The notes under the pieces: generated by a model | Databases searched by the model: none | The model's input: only the letters and a program-made list of their open reading frames with translations | Told to the model about the DNA's origin: nothing | Position numbers and translations under genes: made by a program | Origin: Thermomonas beijingensis | Lineage (GTDB): Bacteria > Pseudomonadota > Gammaproteobacteria > Xanthomonadales > Xanthomonadaceae | NCBI RefSeq assembly: GCF_020034655.1 | Contig: NZ_JAIQDJ010000005.1 | Location: forward strand, 1-64,000 | Direction of reading: 5' to 3' | DNA length: 64,000 nucleotides | Part shown: one piece after another, positions 45,799 to 53,656 of the stretch | Numbering within the stretch: the first letter of the stretch is position 1 | Layout: the number at the start of each line of letters is the position of its first letter

Positions 45799-47118
45799 AT
45801 GCAGGACTTTTCTCAAATCAGCACTGCCCGCCAGCAGCGGGCGCTATGGCTGAGCACCATTGCCTTTACCACCTGCTTTGCAGTGTGGATGATTTTTTCC
45901 ATCATCGGCATCCAGATCAAAAAAGATCTGGGGTTGAATGACACCGAGTTCGGGTTGTTGATCGCCACGCCCGTGCTCAGCGGATCAATGCTGCGCATTT
46001 TCCTTGGGGTGTGGGCCGACCAATTGGGCGGCCGCAAAGTGCTCACTGCGGTGATGCTGGCCGGTGCTGCAGCCACCTGGATGCTGACCCACGCCCAGAC
46101 TTATCCGCAATTCTTGATCGCCGCATTGGGCGTGGGGATTGCCGGCAGCTCGTTCTCGGTCGGCGTGGCCTATGTGTCGAAGTGGTTCCCGCCGGAAAAG
46201 CAGGGCACCGCACTGGGTATTTTTGGCGCCGGCAATATTGGTTCAGCGGTGACCAAACTGTTGGCCCCCATGGTGATGGTGGCCGCGGGCTGGACGATGG
46301 TGGCCAAGGTGTGGGCGGTGGGTTTGGCGGTGATGGCCATTTTGTATTTCCTGTTCACGCAGGAAGACCCGTCGCTGGAGCAGCGTCGCAAGGCCGGTGT
46401 CAAGCCGATGCCGTTTGCAGAACAAATGGCACCACTGAAGAATCTGCAAGTGTGGCGCTTCGCGCTGTATTACTTCTTCGTGTTCGGCGGCTTCGTCGCG
46501 CTGGCGCTGTGGCTGCCGCGCTACCTGATCGGGGCCTACGGCATGGACGTGAAGACCGCCGGCGTGCTGGCCGCCTGCTATTCGATCCCGGCCAGCCTGT
46601 TCCGCGTGGTCGGCGGCTGGCTGTCGGACAAGTGGGGCGCGCGCCGGGTGATGTACTGGACGTTCGGCGTGTCGGTGATCTGCTGCTTCCTGCTGGCCTA
46701 TCCGGACACGCAGTACGTGGTGAAGGGCATCCACGGCGACATCGTGTTCCACCTCGCCATCGGCATCGTGCCGTTCACCGTGCTGGTGTTCGTGCTCGGC
46801 TTCTTCATGTCGCTGGGCAAGGCGGCGGTCTATAAGCACATCCCCGTGTATTATCCGCAGTACGTCGGCGCGGTCGGCGGCGTGGTCGGGATGATCGGTG
46901 GGCTGGGCGGCTTCGTCCTGCCGATTGCCTTCGGTGCGCTCAATGATTTCACCGGCGTCTGGACGAGCTGCTTCATGCTGCTGTTCGTGGTCGTGGCCAG
47001 CGCACTGGCGTGGATGCATTTCGCCATCCGCCGCATGGAGCGCCGCCGCTTCCCGCAGATCGACCGAGAAACCGACCTGCCGGAAATCATCGACGCGCAG
47101 CGGGCCGCGCGCGGATGA
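45799..47118 (+). CDS. narK2: Nitrate/nitrite transporter NarK2
   Basis: A 439-residue major-facilitator protein with 12 membrane segments and NNP motifs GIAGSSFSVGVAYVSKWFPP, KQGTALGIFGAGNIGSAVTK and GGWLSDKWGARRVMY. It belongs to the NarK2 group (nitrate/nitrite antiport). In many relatives narK1 and narK2 are adjacent or fused; here narK2 comes after the parvulin. ATG at 45799 is preferred; no FNR box of its own was found. Oddity: before about 46440 codon use is like the neighbours, after it almost every third base is G or C, so the gene seems built from two sources while the frame stays open. Confidence 0.94.
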   Translation: MQDFSQISTARQQRALWLSTIAFTTCFAVWMIFSIIGIQIKKDLGLNDTEFGLLIATPVLSGSMLRIFLGVWADQLGGRKVLTAVMLAGAAATWMLTHAQTYPQFLIAALGVGIAGSSFSVGVAYVSKWFPPEKQGTALGIFGAGNIGSAVTKLLAPMVMVAAGWTMVAKVWAVGLAVMAILYFLFTQEDPSLEQRRKAGVKPMPFAEQMAPLKNLQVWRFALYYFFVFGGFVALALWLPRYLIGAYGMDVKTAGVLAACYSIPASLFRVVGGWLSDKWGARRVMYWTFGVSVICCFLLAYPDTQYVVKGIHGDIVFHLAIGIVPFTVLVFVLGFFMSLGKAAVYKHIPVYYPQYVGAVGGVVGMIGGLGGFVLPIAFGALNDFTGVWTSCFMLLFVVVASALAWMHFAIRRMERRRFPQIDRETDLPEIIDAQRAARG

Positions 47119-47223
47119 GCCGGAAGTGCGACAGAGCCAGCGCTACTGCGCACCGCGGGAATGAGCGGTTTCGGAGGCGTGAGTGGGTTGGTCGTCACCG
47201 TGGGGCAACACGGCGGGGATGGA

Positions 47224-48141
47224 GTGAAAGAATATTTCGAGCTTCAATGCAGAATGGTCGGCCGCAGGTTCAGGGATGCGGGACTTGCGCCGTTGCTTGC
47301 CTGTGTCGTCCTGGGGCTGGCCTTTGTCGGCTTCTCGATAGTCTTGTTCCGAAAGACGGAATTTGCGGAATACGTTTACGTTTGTTCCGTCTTGATGCTC
47401 GTCGGCAGGCTGTCGGAGAGCCGAAGGTCGGAATTCCTGGAAATCTGCTTCGGCGACGCGGGACTGCGAAAGGTCAGGGTTGTGGAAAACCTGGTTTGTT
47501 CGTCGCCTTTCATTGTTTTCCTGCTTTGCAGGCAGTTCTTCCTTATGGTGGTCGTGCTGCTGGTGGCGGTGGTCATCCTGGCGTTGGTCAGGTTCCGTGC
47601 AAGGCTGGATTTCGTCATCTGGACGCCGTTCTCGAAAAAGCCTTTCGAATTTTCGACGGGATTCAGGAACACCTTCTACCTAATCCTGATGGCGTATGCG
47701 CTGGCGTTCGTTGCCGTTTCTGCAGGCAATTTCAATCTGGGCGTGTTCGCGATGCTGCTGGTCTTTGCCATTGTGTCGAGCTATTACACGAAGCTGGAAA
47801 ACGAGTATTACGTCTGGACATATGGCGTCAATGCCAGAGGATTCCTGCTTGGCAAGATGAAGATGGCGATGCTTTTTTCGTCTTCCCTTGCCCTGCCGGT
47901 GGCGCTGCTGCTGACTGTTTTCTTCCATCGGGATATCGGCATGATCTCCCTTTTCTTCCTGGCGGGTCTGGCGTTCCTGGTTTGCGTGATCGTCAGTAAG
48001 TATTCTGCCTATCCCAATGAAATGAACATCGCGCAGGGCATCCCCTTGGGTCTCTGCCTCTGGTTTCCGCCGCTGCTGCTTGTCCTGGTGCCTTGTCTTT
48101 TCTGGAAGTCCGAAAAACGCCTTGGCGGTCTGTTGAAATGA
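47224..48141 (+). CDS. Putative ABC-transporter membrane subunit, family not recognised
   Basis: A 305-residue membrane protein with about eight hydrophobic segments (for example FIVFLLCRQFFLMVVVLLVA, LAFVAVSAGNFNLGVFAMLL, PVALLLTVFFHRDIGMISLF). The GTG at 47224 is chosen because GGGGATGGA precedes it; an ATG at 47161 is possible. It overlaps the ATPase gene by 4 bases, so the two form one exporter. Codon use is unlike the surroundings: AGG for Arg is frequent, as in MVGRRFRDAG and RLSESRRSEF. The architecture recalls ABC-2 type permeases known from Bacteroidetes. Substrate unknown. Confidence 0.7.
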   Translation: MKEYFELQCRMVGRRFRDAGLAPLLACVVLGLAFVGFSIVLFRKTEFAEYVYVCSVLMLVGRLSESRRSEFLEICFGDAGLRKVRVVENLVCSSPFIVFLLCRQFFLMVVVLLVAVVILALVRFRARLDFVIWTPFSKKPFEFSTGFRNTFYLILMAYALAFVAVSAGNFNLGVFAMLLVFAIVSSYYTKLENEYYVWTYGVNARGFLLGKMKMAMLFSSSLALPVALLLTVFFHRDIGMISLFFLAGLAFLVCVIVSKYSAYPNEMNIAQGIPLGLCLWFPPLLLVLVPCLFWKSEKRLGGLLK

Positions 48142-48818
48142 TAGCGATCAAGGGGCTGTCGAAGAGGTATGGGGCAAATGAAGTCCTGAAGAGCATCGAC
48201 GTGCAGTTCGACAAGGGTAGGGTGTACGGCATTGTCGGGGAAAACGGTGCGGGAAAGACAACCCTGTTCAGGTGCGTCGCGGGTCTGGAAAACCACGGTG
48301 GCGAGATAAGTTCGAGCCTTGAGCCGCTGAAGAACCACCTTGGGCTGCTGCTTGCCGAGCCTTACTTTTTCCCGAAGATCACGGGGGAGGAATATGTCCG
48401 ACTGCTGTGCAACGCAAGGGGCAGGAAGGTGGATGGCATTGACGGCAGGAATGTGTTTGACCTGCCCTTGGGCAAGTACGCCTCTGCCTATTCAACGGGG
48501 ATGAAAAAGAAGCTGGCGCTGACGGCAATTCTTCTGCAAGGCAACGAATATTTCGTGCTTGACGAGCCGTTCAACGGGGTGGACATACAGGGCAACATCG
48601 TCATTACGGAAATCATCCGTAATTTGAAAGAGCTGGGCAAGACCGTTCTGATCTCATCCCATATCTTCTCGACCTTGAGCGATACCTGCGATGAAATCCA
48701 TCTGCTGAGCGGCGGACGTTTCATTAGGTCAGTTCGGCAGGCGGACTTTCCGGTGCTGGAAGCTGAAATGAAGCAGGCGGCAATCGGCAGCAGGATCGAG
48801 GCGCTGGGACTGACATGA
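48138..48818 (+). CDS. ABC transporter ATP-binding protein
   Basis: A 226-residue ATPase with Walker A GENGAGKTTLF, a Q-loop region LGLLLAEPYFFPKITGEEY, signature YSTGMKKKLALTAILLQ (a divergent LSGGQ), Walker B YFVLDEPFNGVD and the switch His in LISSHIF. It is of the ABC-2 exporter type, not the molybdate importer type. Starts inside the stop of the permease gene, ends with an ATGA overlap on the modE frame. AGG-rich codon use again suggests foreign origin; it separates narK2 from modE. Confidence 0.88.
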   Translation: MIAIKGLSKRYGANEVLKSIDVQFDKGRVYGIVGENGAGKTTLFRCVAGLENHGGEISSSLEPLKNHLGLLLAEPYFFPKITGEEYVRLLCNARGRKVDGIDGRNVFDLPLGKYASAYSTGMKKKLALTAILLQGNEYFVLDEPFNGVDIQGNIVITEIIRNLKELGKTVLISSHIFSTLSDTCDEIHLLSGGRFIRSVRQADFPVLEAEMKQAAIGSRIEALGLT

Positions 48819-49669
48819 CGGGCGGCGGCTTGTACGCTGCCATGTCCTCCACGCTTTTTCTTCCGCACGCCATGCCGACCGCTTCCCTCGAACCGTTGAT
48901 CGACCTGCGCGGCGCGGGCACCAGCCTGACCCCGCAGCGCGCGAAGCTGCTGCACGCGCTGGATGCGCACGGCTCGATCAGCGCCGCCGCGCGCGCAGTC
49001 GGCATGAGCTACAAGGGTGCGTGGGACGCCATCGCCGCGCTCAATGCGTTCGTCGGCGAACCGCTGGTCAGCGCGGAAACCGGCGGCAGCGGCGGCGGTG
49101 GCGCGCGGCTGACCGAGACGGGCCGGCGCGTGCTGGCCTTCCATCAGGCGCTGACCGCGCTGCAACAGCGGCTGCTGGCGGGGCAGGGCGAGCCCGCCAG
49201 CGCCGGCGACCTCGACCAACTGCTCAAGAGGCTGGGAAATCTCATGCTCCGAACCAGCGCGCGCAACCAGTACGAAGGCACCGTGCAGGCGATCCAGCGC
49301 GGCGCGGTGAACAGCGAGGTGATCCTCGATCTCGACGGCGGCGACAAGCTGGTCGCCATCATCACCAACCGCAGCGTCGATGACCTCGGCCTGCGCGAAG
49401 GCGGCAGCGCGATCGCGCTGGTCAAGTCCTCGTTCGTGGTGCTGGGCGATCCCGGCGTGCGCACCAGCGCGCGCAACGCGCTGGCCGGCACCGTGTTGTC
49501 CTGTCGGGAAGGCGCGGTGAACGCCGAAGTGGAATTGCAGTTGGCCGGCGGCCGGCGGCTGGTCGCCACCGTCACCAACGAAAGCGCGAGGGAACTCGGC
49601 ATCCGCGAGGGCGTGCCGATGCTGGCGCTGGTCAAGTCCTCGCACGTGATCCTGGCGGTGGCGGTGTAA
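48815..49669 (+). CDS. modE: Molybdate-responsive regulator ModE
   Basis: A 284-residue regulator. The winged-helix DNA-binding part has LTPQRAKLLHALDAHGSISA, AARAVGMSYKGAWDAIAAL and GGARLTETGRRVL; two TOBE/Mop repeats that bind molybdate follow (TSARNQYEGTVQAIQRGAVN near 145 and TSARNALAGTVLSCREGAVN near 220). The ATG at 48815 overlaps the ATPase stop; starts at 48842 (MSSTLF) or 48872 (MPTASLEPLIDLRG) would be closer to the usual length. A ModE box lies at 52440-52467. Codon use is strongly GC-ending, unlike the ABC pair just before it. Confidence 0.93.
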   Translation: MTGGGLYAAMSSTLFLPHAMPTASLEPLIDLRGAGTSLTPQRAKLLHALDAHGSISAAARAVGMSYKGAWDAIAALNAFVGEPLVSAETGGSGGGGARLTETGRRVLAFHQALTALQQRLLAGQGEPASAGDLDQLLKRLGNLMLRTSARNQYEGTVQAIQRGAVNSEVILDLDGGDKLVAIITNRSVDDLGLREGGSAIALVKSSFVVLGDPGVRTSARNALAGTVLSCREGAVNAEVELQLAGGRRLVATVTNESARELGIREGVPMLALVKSSHVILAVAV

Positions 49670-49672
49670 GCA

Positions 49673-49699
49673 CTCCCGCCGGCACGTGTCCGGTGGGAG
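49673..49699. terminator. Hairpin between convergent modE and TonB-receptor genes
   Basis: CTCCCGCCGG (49673-49682), 7-base loop, CCGGTGGGAG (49690-49699): ten pairs including one G-T. It lies in the 40-base gap between the two converging stops; no T-run, so termination strength is uncertain. Confidence 0.5.
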
Positions 49700-49709
49700 C
49701 GATGCGGCA

Positions 49710-51739
49710 TCAGAACCGGTAGCTGACGTTGGCGAACCAGGTGCGCCCCGGCATCGGATAGCCCTCGGCCAGTTCGTACCACTTGTCGCCGAGATTGCGC
49801 CCGCCGGCTTCGATGTCGAGGCCGTCCAGCGGCGACCACACCAGCTTCGCGCCGAAGCTGGCGTAGCCGTCCAGGCGCAGGAAGCCGCCCTGGTTGCCGG
49901 GGCCTGCGTAGGTGACGATGCGGCCCTGTTCCGCTTCGGCCGTCGCCAGCGCCTTCCACTGCGGCGAGAACGTCCACTGCGCATGCGCGAACAGGCGCTG
50001 GCGCGGGCTGTTGGTCAGCAGCACGGCGGGATTGCCGAGATTGTCGCGATCCAGCCACGTATAGGCCGCGCCGACTTCGCCGCGTTCGGCGAAGCGCTGT
50101 TGCAGCGACAGTTCAACGCCGCGGTTGCGCGCCTTGCCGATGTTCTGCGCCTGGTTGCAGACGGTGCTGCCGCACTGGTTGGAGGCGACGATGGCGTCCT
50201 GGATCAGATCGTCGATGCGGCTCTGGAACAGCGATGCTTCCACCTGCGCGTCGCTCCACGGTTGCCCGCGCCAGCCCAGCTCGAAGTGACGCGCGGTTTC
50301 CGGTTTCAGGTCGGGATTGGGCAGGGCCGCGCCCATGCGCGCGGAGTAGCGATCCTTGATGGTGGGGAAGCGGGTTTTGTGCGAGACGCTGGCGAACAAC
50401 TGGCCGTGTTCGCCGAAATCGCGCTGCAGTTCGATCAGCGCGTTGTTGGCGCTGGTCTTGCCGGTCGGCCAGTAATAGACCTCTTTCGCGTCGCGTTGCT
50501 CGTGGCTCGCGCCCAGCCGCAGGGTGTAGTCGCCGCCCAGCGTGATGGTGTCCTCCAGCGCCAGCGAAGTGGTGACGTCGCGGTAGTCCTTGGTCGGCGA
50601 TTTCGGATTGGTGTCCTGGTGGCGGTCGTCCTTGTAGTGCAGCGCCAGATGCAGATCGTGATTGGCGATCGCCTGCGTGGACAGTTCGACGCTGACGCCG
50701 CGCGTCTTGTCCGAATAGACGCTGGGGAAGCTGGTATTGAGCAACTGGGTGGCGTAAGTGCCGTCGGCATAGGCTTCCAGCCCGTTGCCATAGTGGTCTT
50801 CATAGGCGCGCAGCTTCAGGCCGCTGCTCTCGCCAAGGCCAATGTTGCCGATGAAGTACAGGCTTTCCTTGTCCCACCACGGCCAGCGCCAATAGCGGAT
50901 GCCGCCGCTGGCGCGGCCGGTATAGACCGGGTTGCCCTTCTCGCCGTCCTGCTTCACGTAGCCGATGGCGAACTCGCTGCGCTCGCCGGGCGCATAGCCG
51001 AGTTTGATCGAGGCGCGGCGGTCGCTGCGATAGGCGTTTTCGCGTTCGTCGCCGGTATCGGTGGGCTTGGCCTTGTAGTCCTTGAAACCGTCCGGCAGCG
51101 GGAAGCTGTCGGCGTCCAGCCACGACCAGCCCGCTTGCAGATACCAGTCGCCCCGGCGCATGCCGAGATTGGCCGCCGCCTTGCGCTCGCCGCGACTGCC
51201 CGCACCAAGGCGCACGTCGCCTTCCAGCGGTTGGGTGGGTTTGCGCGAGACCAGATTGATCGCACCACCCAAGGTGTTGGGGCCGTACAGCAGCGAAGCC
51301 GCGCCCTTGGCGACGTGGATTTCGCCAAGGCCGAAGGTGGTGAAGCGGTCGAAGTCGATATAGCCATCGTAGGGGACGTATTGCGGGATGCCATCCAGAA
51401 ATACCGGCACTTGGCGCGGGTCAAAGCCGCGCACGTACACCATCGCCTCGTTGCGGCTGTTATGCGTCAGCGCCACGCCGGGGGCAGTGGCAATGGCGCC
51501 TCGCCCACGGTTTCACGGTTGAGCTGGTCGAGTTGCTCGCGGGTGATGGCGGATTCGCCCGCTGGTGGCTGGTCAGACTTTTTACCTTGTACCACCACCG
51601 TGCCAAGCTCGAATGTGTTGCCTTTTTGGGCGATGCCATCCTCGGCATGTGCACTGGTGCAGCAGGCAAGAGCAAGCAATACGGTAGCTGTAAGTGGACG
51701 ACGGTGCAGGGGGCCTGGGCTGGAGAATGTCATTTTCAT
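49710..51739 (-). pseudogene. TonB-dependent outer-membrane receptor, frameshifted near its N-terminus
   Basis: The start at 51739 gives a signal peptide (TATVLLALACCTSAHA) and the beginning of a receptor (FELGTVVVQGKKS, AITREQLDQLNRETVGEA). At about 51505 the frame is lost: the expected continuation ATAPGVALTHNSRNEAMVYV is read in another frame, from where 588 residues of plug and barrel run intact to a terminal Phe (GRTWFANVSYRF). One base too few or two too many explain it. The plug has FLDGIPQYVPYDGYIDFDRF and LLYGPNTLGGAINLVSRKP. Codon use switches near the same point. Neighbours modE and modABC suggest a metal-oxyanion or siderophore cargo, unproven. Confidence 0.8.
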
Positions 51740-51887
51740 AGGGAATGAATTTTTATTAGGGAAAGGTGCTGATGCGCCGGTCAGGTGCGGAATTGGGGGT
51801 GCAATAGACTTGCCGCTGCACTTAGCGCACAGCGATGTGTGAATACCTAACCGGGAAAAGTGCGGCACGTCCGTGTGCCACATAGGT

Positions 51888-52430
51888 TTATTTCATCCGC
51901 AACACTTCAATCGAGATGAGGTTGCGCACATGGCGCGGGCCGGTTTTGGTGTCTTGCCCGGAGATCAACAACAGCTGGCCTTCACGCACACCCAGCGGTT
52001 TGCCATCTTTTTCCCATGCCACCAGCACGTCCTTGCCAATCGCGGTGTTGTAGAGCTCGTTCCAGGAGAAGGTGACCACGTAGCCATCGGTAGCGCGTGC
52101 CACCACCACCATGCGGCGGCCATCCTTGTGGCCATCCAGATTCAGACCTACGGCGTCCAATACGTCGGTCAGCCGCGCACCGCGAAAATTATTGACCTTG
52201 CCGACAGTGGCTCCAGACGCGCAGATCACATCCATTGGGCCGCTGTTGCGCGCAGTGAGTTTTTTGAGTGCCGCCACATCAAACGATTGCGGGGCTTTGA
52301 CCGCACCACTGATACGCACATCGATACTGGGCTTGACGTTGGCCATGGGGACGGGGTTGTCGGCATAGGCAACGTGCAGGGCAGGGGTGGTCAGTAGCAG
52401 TGCAGCGAGTACGAGGGGGCGAAGCTTCAT
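51888..52430 (-). CDS. Periplasmic molybdopterin-dependent oxidoreductase-fold protein
   Basis: A 180-residue protein with a signal peptide (PLVLAALLLTTPALHVAYA). The mature part is a compact version of the sulfite-oxidase/YedY molybdopterin domain: DVRISGAVKAPQSFDVAALK, MDVICASGATVGKVNNFRGA with the Cys where the Mo ligand is expected, LTDVLDAVGLNL, and YVVTFSWNELYN, ending with LISIEVLRM. It is far shorter than true sulfite oxidases, so cofactor binding is uncertain; it might carry or sense Mo species. An FNR box, a -10 and a ModE box lie in its promoter, so it is under double control. Confidence 0.8.
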   Translation of the reverse strand: MKLRPLVLAALLLTTPALHVAYADNPVPMANVKPSIDVRISGAVKAPQSFDVAALKKLTARNSGPMDVICASGATVGKVNNFRGARLTDVLDAVGLNLDGHKDGRRMVVVARATDGYVVTFSWNELYNTAIGKDVLVAWEKDGKPLGVREGQLLLISGQDTKTGPRHVRNLISIEVLRMK

Positions 52431-52439
52431 GGCAATACC

Positions 52440-52467
52440 TTCGATATGTGGATATGTATATAGCGAT
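52440..52467 (-). promoter_or_regulatory. ModE box in front of the small Mo-oxidoreductase gene
   Basis: The known E. coli site is two 11-base halves ATCGNTATATA and its complement separated by 6 bases. Here TATATAGCGAT (52457-52467) fits one half completely; TTCGATATGTG (52440-52450) fits the other at 7 of 11; the spacing is 6. The box covers the predicted transcription start (about 52465), a place for repression. Confidence 0.7.
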
Positions 52468-52499
52468 TGGCAGCATAACTAACCCATGCCCGGGCGGGT

Positions 52500-52513
52500 T
52501 TGATTTGAGTCAA
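52500..52513 (-). promoter_or_regulatory. FNR/Dnr box of the small Mo-oxidoreductase gene
   Basis: TTGATTTGAGTCAA, with TATGCT (52477-52472, minus strand) just where the -10 of a class II FNR promoter should be. The start would be near 52465, 35 bases before the ATG at 52430. Confidence 0.8.
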
Positions 52514-52517
52514 CTCT

Positions 52518-53570
52518 TTACGCTGGCGTGTCGCGCCACTGCCGATGCAGTGCCCGCAACTGCCCGGTAAACAGCAATGCCCATGCGCACAGGCCGATGC
52601 CGAAGATCACGTGCGGCAGCAGGCCAAGGAAATGCAGTTCCATGGCTTCCATCATGCGCAAGGTACTGACTGCGTACATGCCCAGCGGGAACACCGCGCC
52701 CCAGTACATCGGGTCGTAGGTGAATGGGAAGTGGCGTACACCGTGCCGCCAAATCGCCAGGACAATCAGCATTGGAATCCACCAGGTGCCGGTGGCCCAA
52801 TAGAATACGGTGAAGCCTTTCAGGAACGGCAGCATCGAGTTCAGGAATGGCGCGTGCGGGGTGTTGAGAATCAGCAGTGAGCCGGCCAGTGTGGAAATGG
52901 CCATCGCGCCCATGTTGATCCAGTACGGTGGTGACAAATCGGCGGGAGAAAACGCAAAAAACGTGTAGCGATAGAAGATCAGCGACATCATCCAGATGTA
53001 CAGCATGCCGCCCCACAGCCACATCGACAGTGCGAAGAAATTGAGCTCCATCCGCAGCGGTTGATCCACGTGTTGTGAAATCAGCGCCGCAATTACCGCC
53101 ATCGATTGGGTGGCCACCACCGCCAGCAGCCAGCCACCATTGATGCCACGCGCAAGCTCAGGCTTGTCTTGCTTGACCGTGAGCACGGTAAAGATGGTGT
53201 AGGTGAACAGCACCCAAGCCAGCAGGCCAATACCCCCCAGCAGCGCGGCCAGTGGCAGATTGCCGCCAATCAGCAGGCTTTGGCTGGCAAGGATCGAACA
53301 GGCCGCGACGAAGGTGAAAAACCCCGGTGCGTTGAGATGGTTGAATAGATCATCGCGCACGCGCTTGGGGTGCCAGTACAGGTGCATCAACGCCAGCACA
53401 CCGATGACCACGAACAAGCACCAATTCAGCCAGAACAGACCGATGGCAAGGTGCGGCAGGCCCATCAGATGTGCTGCAAGTGACAGGATGCCGGTGGCCA
53501 TCACCATGCTGAAATAGCCGGGCGAGAGGGTTTCGGTAGAGGTGCGGACGTGGCGCAGCAGGCGTGGCAT
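52518..53570 (-). CDS. TDT-family (TehA/SLAC1-like) membrane transporter
   Basis: A 350-residue protein with ten hydrophobic segments: SPGYFSMVMATGILSLAAHL at the start, FFTFVAACSILASQSLLIGG, and later YWATGTWWIPMLIVLAIWRH and YDPMYWGAVFPLGMYAVSTL. This is the tellurite-resistance/dicarboxylate transporter fold, whose members conduct anions (malate, chloride, sulfite, nitrate in plant SLAC1). ATG at 53570 (MPRLLRH) has GGAAG in front; an ATG at 53594 is possible. An FNR box sits 69 bases upstream, so the gene belongs to the anaerobic set; substrate unknown, an anion such as nitrite is a fair guess. Confidence 0.85.
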   Translation of the reverse strand: MPRLLRHVRTSTETLSPGYFSMVMATGILSLAAHLMGLPHLAIGLFWLNWCLFVVIGVLALMHLYWHPKRVRDDLFNHLNAPGFFTFVAACSILASQSLLIGGNLPLAALLGGIGLLAWVLFTYTIFTVLTVKQDKPELARGINGGWLLAVVATQSMAVIAALISQHVDQPLRMELNFFALSMWLWGGMLYIWMMSLIFYRYTFFAFSPADLSPPYWINMGAMAISTLAGSLLILNTPHAPFLNSMLPFLKGFTVFYWATGTWWIPMLIVLAIWRHGVRHFPFTYDPMYWGAVFPLGMYAVSTLRMMEAMELHFLGLLPHVIFGIGLCAWALLFTGQLRALHRQWRDTPA

Positions 53571-53632
53571 CGGCGCACTTCCTTTTTCAAACAAACCGCA
53601 TCCGAGACTAATCAGCGCAGGCTTGCATGCAC

Positions 53633-53646
53633 TTGATCGAAATCAA
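53633..53646 (-). promoter_or_regulatory. FNR box upstream of the TDT transporter
   Basis: TTGATCGAAATCAA, a perfect FNR consensus in the gap between modC and the transporter. On the minus strand TAGTCT (53610-53605) occupies the expected -10; a start near 53598 precedes the ATG at 53570. Confidence 0.85.
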
Positions 53647-53656
53647 CTGCGAGCCA

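Noticed and set aside
47161..47223. ATG at 47161 as start of the ABC permease
   Set aside because: The GTG at 47224 has a good ribosome-binding site and begins the recognisable protein; the extra 21 residues are Gly/Val-rich and look non-coding.
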